Part shown: in pieces, positions 62,835 to 64,000 of the stretch | How positions within the stretch are numbered: position 1 is the stretch's first letter | Layout of the letters: every line of letters begins with the position of its first letter | Program-made: the position numbers and the translations under genes | Source of the DNA: Hymenobacter terrenus | GTDB taxonomy: Bacteria; Bacteroidota; Bacteroidia; Cytophagales; Hymenobacteraceae | Length of the DNA stretch: 64,000 bases | Direction: 5' to 3' | Assembly (NCBI RefSeq): GCF_000972495.1 | Contig: NZ_LATM01000023.1 | Location: forward strand, 1 to 64,000 | The notes under the pieces: generated by a model | Databases searched by the model: none | The model's input: the letters and a program-made list of their open reading frames with translations, nothing else | What the model was told of the DNA's origin: nothing

Positions 62835-63521
62835 ATGAAAAAATATAAATTTATAGGAGCCGCACTGCTGGCAATGGCGGCCGCTTCTTCAGCTCAAGCC
62901 CAGGACATCCGCTTCGGCTTGCGGGCTGGCGCCAACTACACGAACTTGGCCGGCAATATCAAAAACGAGAATACGTACAACAATAAAGTGGGCTTCCTGG
63001 GCGGCGTGATGCTCAATGCCCCGCTGCTAGGCGACGGATTGCTCTCATTGCAGCCGGAGGTGCTGTACTCGCAGAAAGGGTTTGAGAATAAGCCGACCGA
63101 GTATACGTCGGTCTTGGGTAAGCAGCAGCGCGAAGGCAAGGTGAGCTATAACTACCTCGACGTGCCGGTGCTGCTCAAATTCAAGGCCCTGGGCTTTGTG
63201 GCTGAAGCCGGCCCGCAGTATTCTTACCTGCTGAGCGGCAACAACCAAACCAAAACCACGACCACGCCTACCATCGGCAACCCCAGCGTGGCCGAGACAC
63301 AGAACAAAACCGATGTAAGCGGCCTGAACCGCAACGAGCTGGGTTACGTGGCCGGTATCGGCTACGAAGCTAGCAACGGCCTGAGCCTGAGCGTACGCTA
63401 CACCGGTGCCTTCAGCGACTTCGTGAAGAGTGAAAACAACACTTACTTCAACGGTGACCTAAAGAATGCCCGCCATTCGGCCTTTCAGCTCTCGCTGGGC
63501 TACCTGATACCGAGCAAGTAA
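62835..63521 (+). CDS. Outer membrane beta-barrel (porin-like, OMP_b-brl) protein
   Basis: A 228-residue protein started at ATG 62835 (MKKYKFIGAALL), giving a leader ending AQA before QDIRFG. The rest consists of alternating amphipathic strands typical of the small Bacteroidetes outer membrane barrel (PorT/OMP_b-brl) family: IRFGLRAGANYTNLAG, GFLGGVMLNAPLL, LSLQPEVLYSQKGFEN, YLDVPVLLKFKALGFVAEAGPQYSYLL, GLSLSVRYTGAF and the terminal FQLSLGYLIPSK. Small barrels of this kind are common and their substrate is unknown. It has terminators on both sides, so it is a single-gene unit between the Moco genes. Confidence 0.87.
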   Translation: MKKYKFIGAALLAMAAASSAQAQDIRFGLRAGANYTNLAGNIKNENTYNNKVGFLGGVMLNAPLLGDGLLSLQPEVLYSQKGFENKPTEYTSVLGKQQREGKVSYNYLDVPVLLKFKALGFVAEAGPQYSYLLSGNNQTKTTTTPTIGNPSVAETQNKTDVSGLNRNELGYVAGIGYEASNGLSLSVRYTGAFSDFVKSENNTYFNGDLKNARHSAFQLSLGYLIPSK

Positions 63522-63564
63522 GCGCTGTAGCGGTACAATTTGAGGTATTTCCAAGAGTAAATAC

Positions 63565-63601
63565 AAAATGCCCGGTCTCTTCGCGGAGACTGGGCATTTT
63601 G
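63565..63601. terminator. Bidirectional terminator between the porin and moaE
   Basis: AAAATGCCCGGTCTC pairs with GAGACTGGGCATTTT (63565-63579 with 63586-63600; one G-T position) around a short loop. Both flanks end in T-runs on their own strand, so it can stop the porin transcript and moaE. Confidence 0.88.
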
Positions 63602-63616
63602 TTGTTGCAAAAGCGC

Positions 63617-64000
63617 TTATGGGTGCGCTGCTACCCACTCGGTGCCGTCTTCATATTCTTCGTGCTTCCAGATGGTTACGACCTGTTTTAGGGTGTCAAT
63701 GATAAACTGACAAGCGGCGAAGCTTTCGGCGCGGTGGGGGGTAGCCACGGCTACTACCACGGCCACGTCGCTCAGGTTTAGGGTGCCCTTACGGTGCACC
63801 ACGGCCACTTGCTGTAGCATGGGCCATTTTTCGTAGGCTTGGGCTACCACGTGGCCGAGCTGGGTGAGGGCCATGCTGTCGTAGGACTCATAGTGCAGGC
63901 GGCGCACGGGCCGGCCACCCGATTGGTTGCGCACTGTGCCGATGAACGCATTCACGGCCCCGGCAGCTTCAGTTTGCACGGTGGCCAGGACGGCGGCCAC
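63617..64000 (-). CDS. moaE: Molybdopterin synthase large subunit, partial at the window edge
   Basis: The C-terminal 127 residues of MoaE, which with MoaD converts cyclic pyranopterin monophosphate to molybdopterin. Conserved: GAVNAFIGTVRN near the start, LHYESYDSMA, VAVVHRKGTLNLSDVAVVVAVATPHRAESFAACQF and the active-site region VVTIWKHEEYEDGTEWV. The usual N-terminus of about 20-25 residues lies beyond the right edge. No moaD is visible in the window; it may be just upstream. The gene converges with the porin gene across a bidirectional terminator. Confidence 0.93.
   Translation of the reverse strand: MAAVLATVQTEAAGAVNAFIGTVRNQSGGRPVRRLHYESYDSMALTQLGHVVAQAYEKWPMLQQVAVVHRKGTLNLSDVAVVVAVATPHRAESFAACQFIIDTLKQVVTIWKHEEYEDGTEWVAAHP

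Overview
The window looks like a chromosome segment of a high-GC Bacteroidota bacterium, most probably a Hymenobacter-like member of the Cytophagales. This is an inference from the SusC/SusD pair with a PKD lipoprotein, the PorE-like OmpA protein, the DUF5686 protein, two-component-propeller and 7TMR-DISM signalling proteins, LytTR regulation, and Bacteroidetes-type TssD (Hcp-like) tube proteins. No rRNA, tRNA or CRISPR array was found. The last gene (moaE) runs off the right edge.

Layout. 0-2.1 kb: a TssD-WHH nuclease effector, split by one in-frame TGA, followed by two SUKH (SMI1/KNR4) immunity genes. 2.3-10.8 kb: PKD protein, LytTR regulator, giant hybrid histidine kinase, PorE-like OmpA protein and TPR protein. 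11.4-13.4 kb: MoeB-rhodanese and an HD hydrolase. 13.8-21.7 kb: three related histidine kinases, a lone receiver and a receiver-adenylate cyclase. This cluster converges on a 1100-residue transporter-HEAT-cyclic-nucleotide-binding protein (21.8-25.1 kb) across a perfect 53-bp inverted repeat. 25.1-27.5 kb: a second effector cassette (TssD-HNH, SUKH-like immunity gene, 5'-truncated TssD copy). 28-34 kb: PKD lipoprotein, SusD, SusC and a degraded GH3 C-terminal fragment. 34.6-36.7 kb: a 7TMR-DISM receptor fused to an IS1595-type transposase zinc ribbon. 36.8-49.3 kb: DUF5686 protein, LysR regulator, GH1-like glycosidase, GMC oxidoreductase with its gluconate-dehydrogenase-subunit-3 partner, two SDRs, HxlR regulator, PA14-OmpA protein. 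50-57.5 kb: small envelope proteins, then metF and metH behind a SAM-I riboswitch. 57.9-64 kb: two small unknown genes, a periodic hairpin array, and molybdenum cofactor genes moeA, moaC, mobA and moaE around a small outer-membrane barrel. With moeB at 11.4 kb, the window carries five Moco-related genes.

Themes. (1) Two TssD-fused nuclease toxins with cognate-type immunity genes show how tube-protein effectors are duplicated, swapped and broken. (2) A membrane receptor has a transposase-derived DNA-binding module where a kinase output is expected. (3) Palindromic repeats are plentiful: one lies in frame inside metH, two supply the stop codon of the adjoining gene, one sits inside a two-gene oxidoreductase unit, and one is a strictly periodic 47-bp hairpin array. 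Assignments rest on reading motifs by eye; no database search or folding calculation was run.
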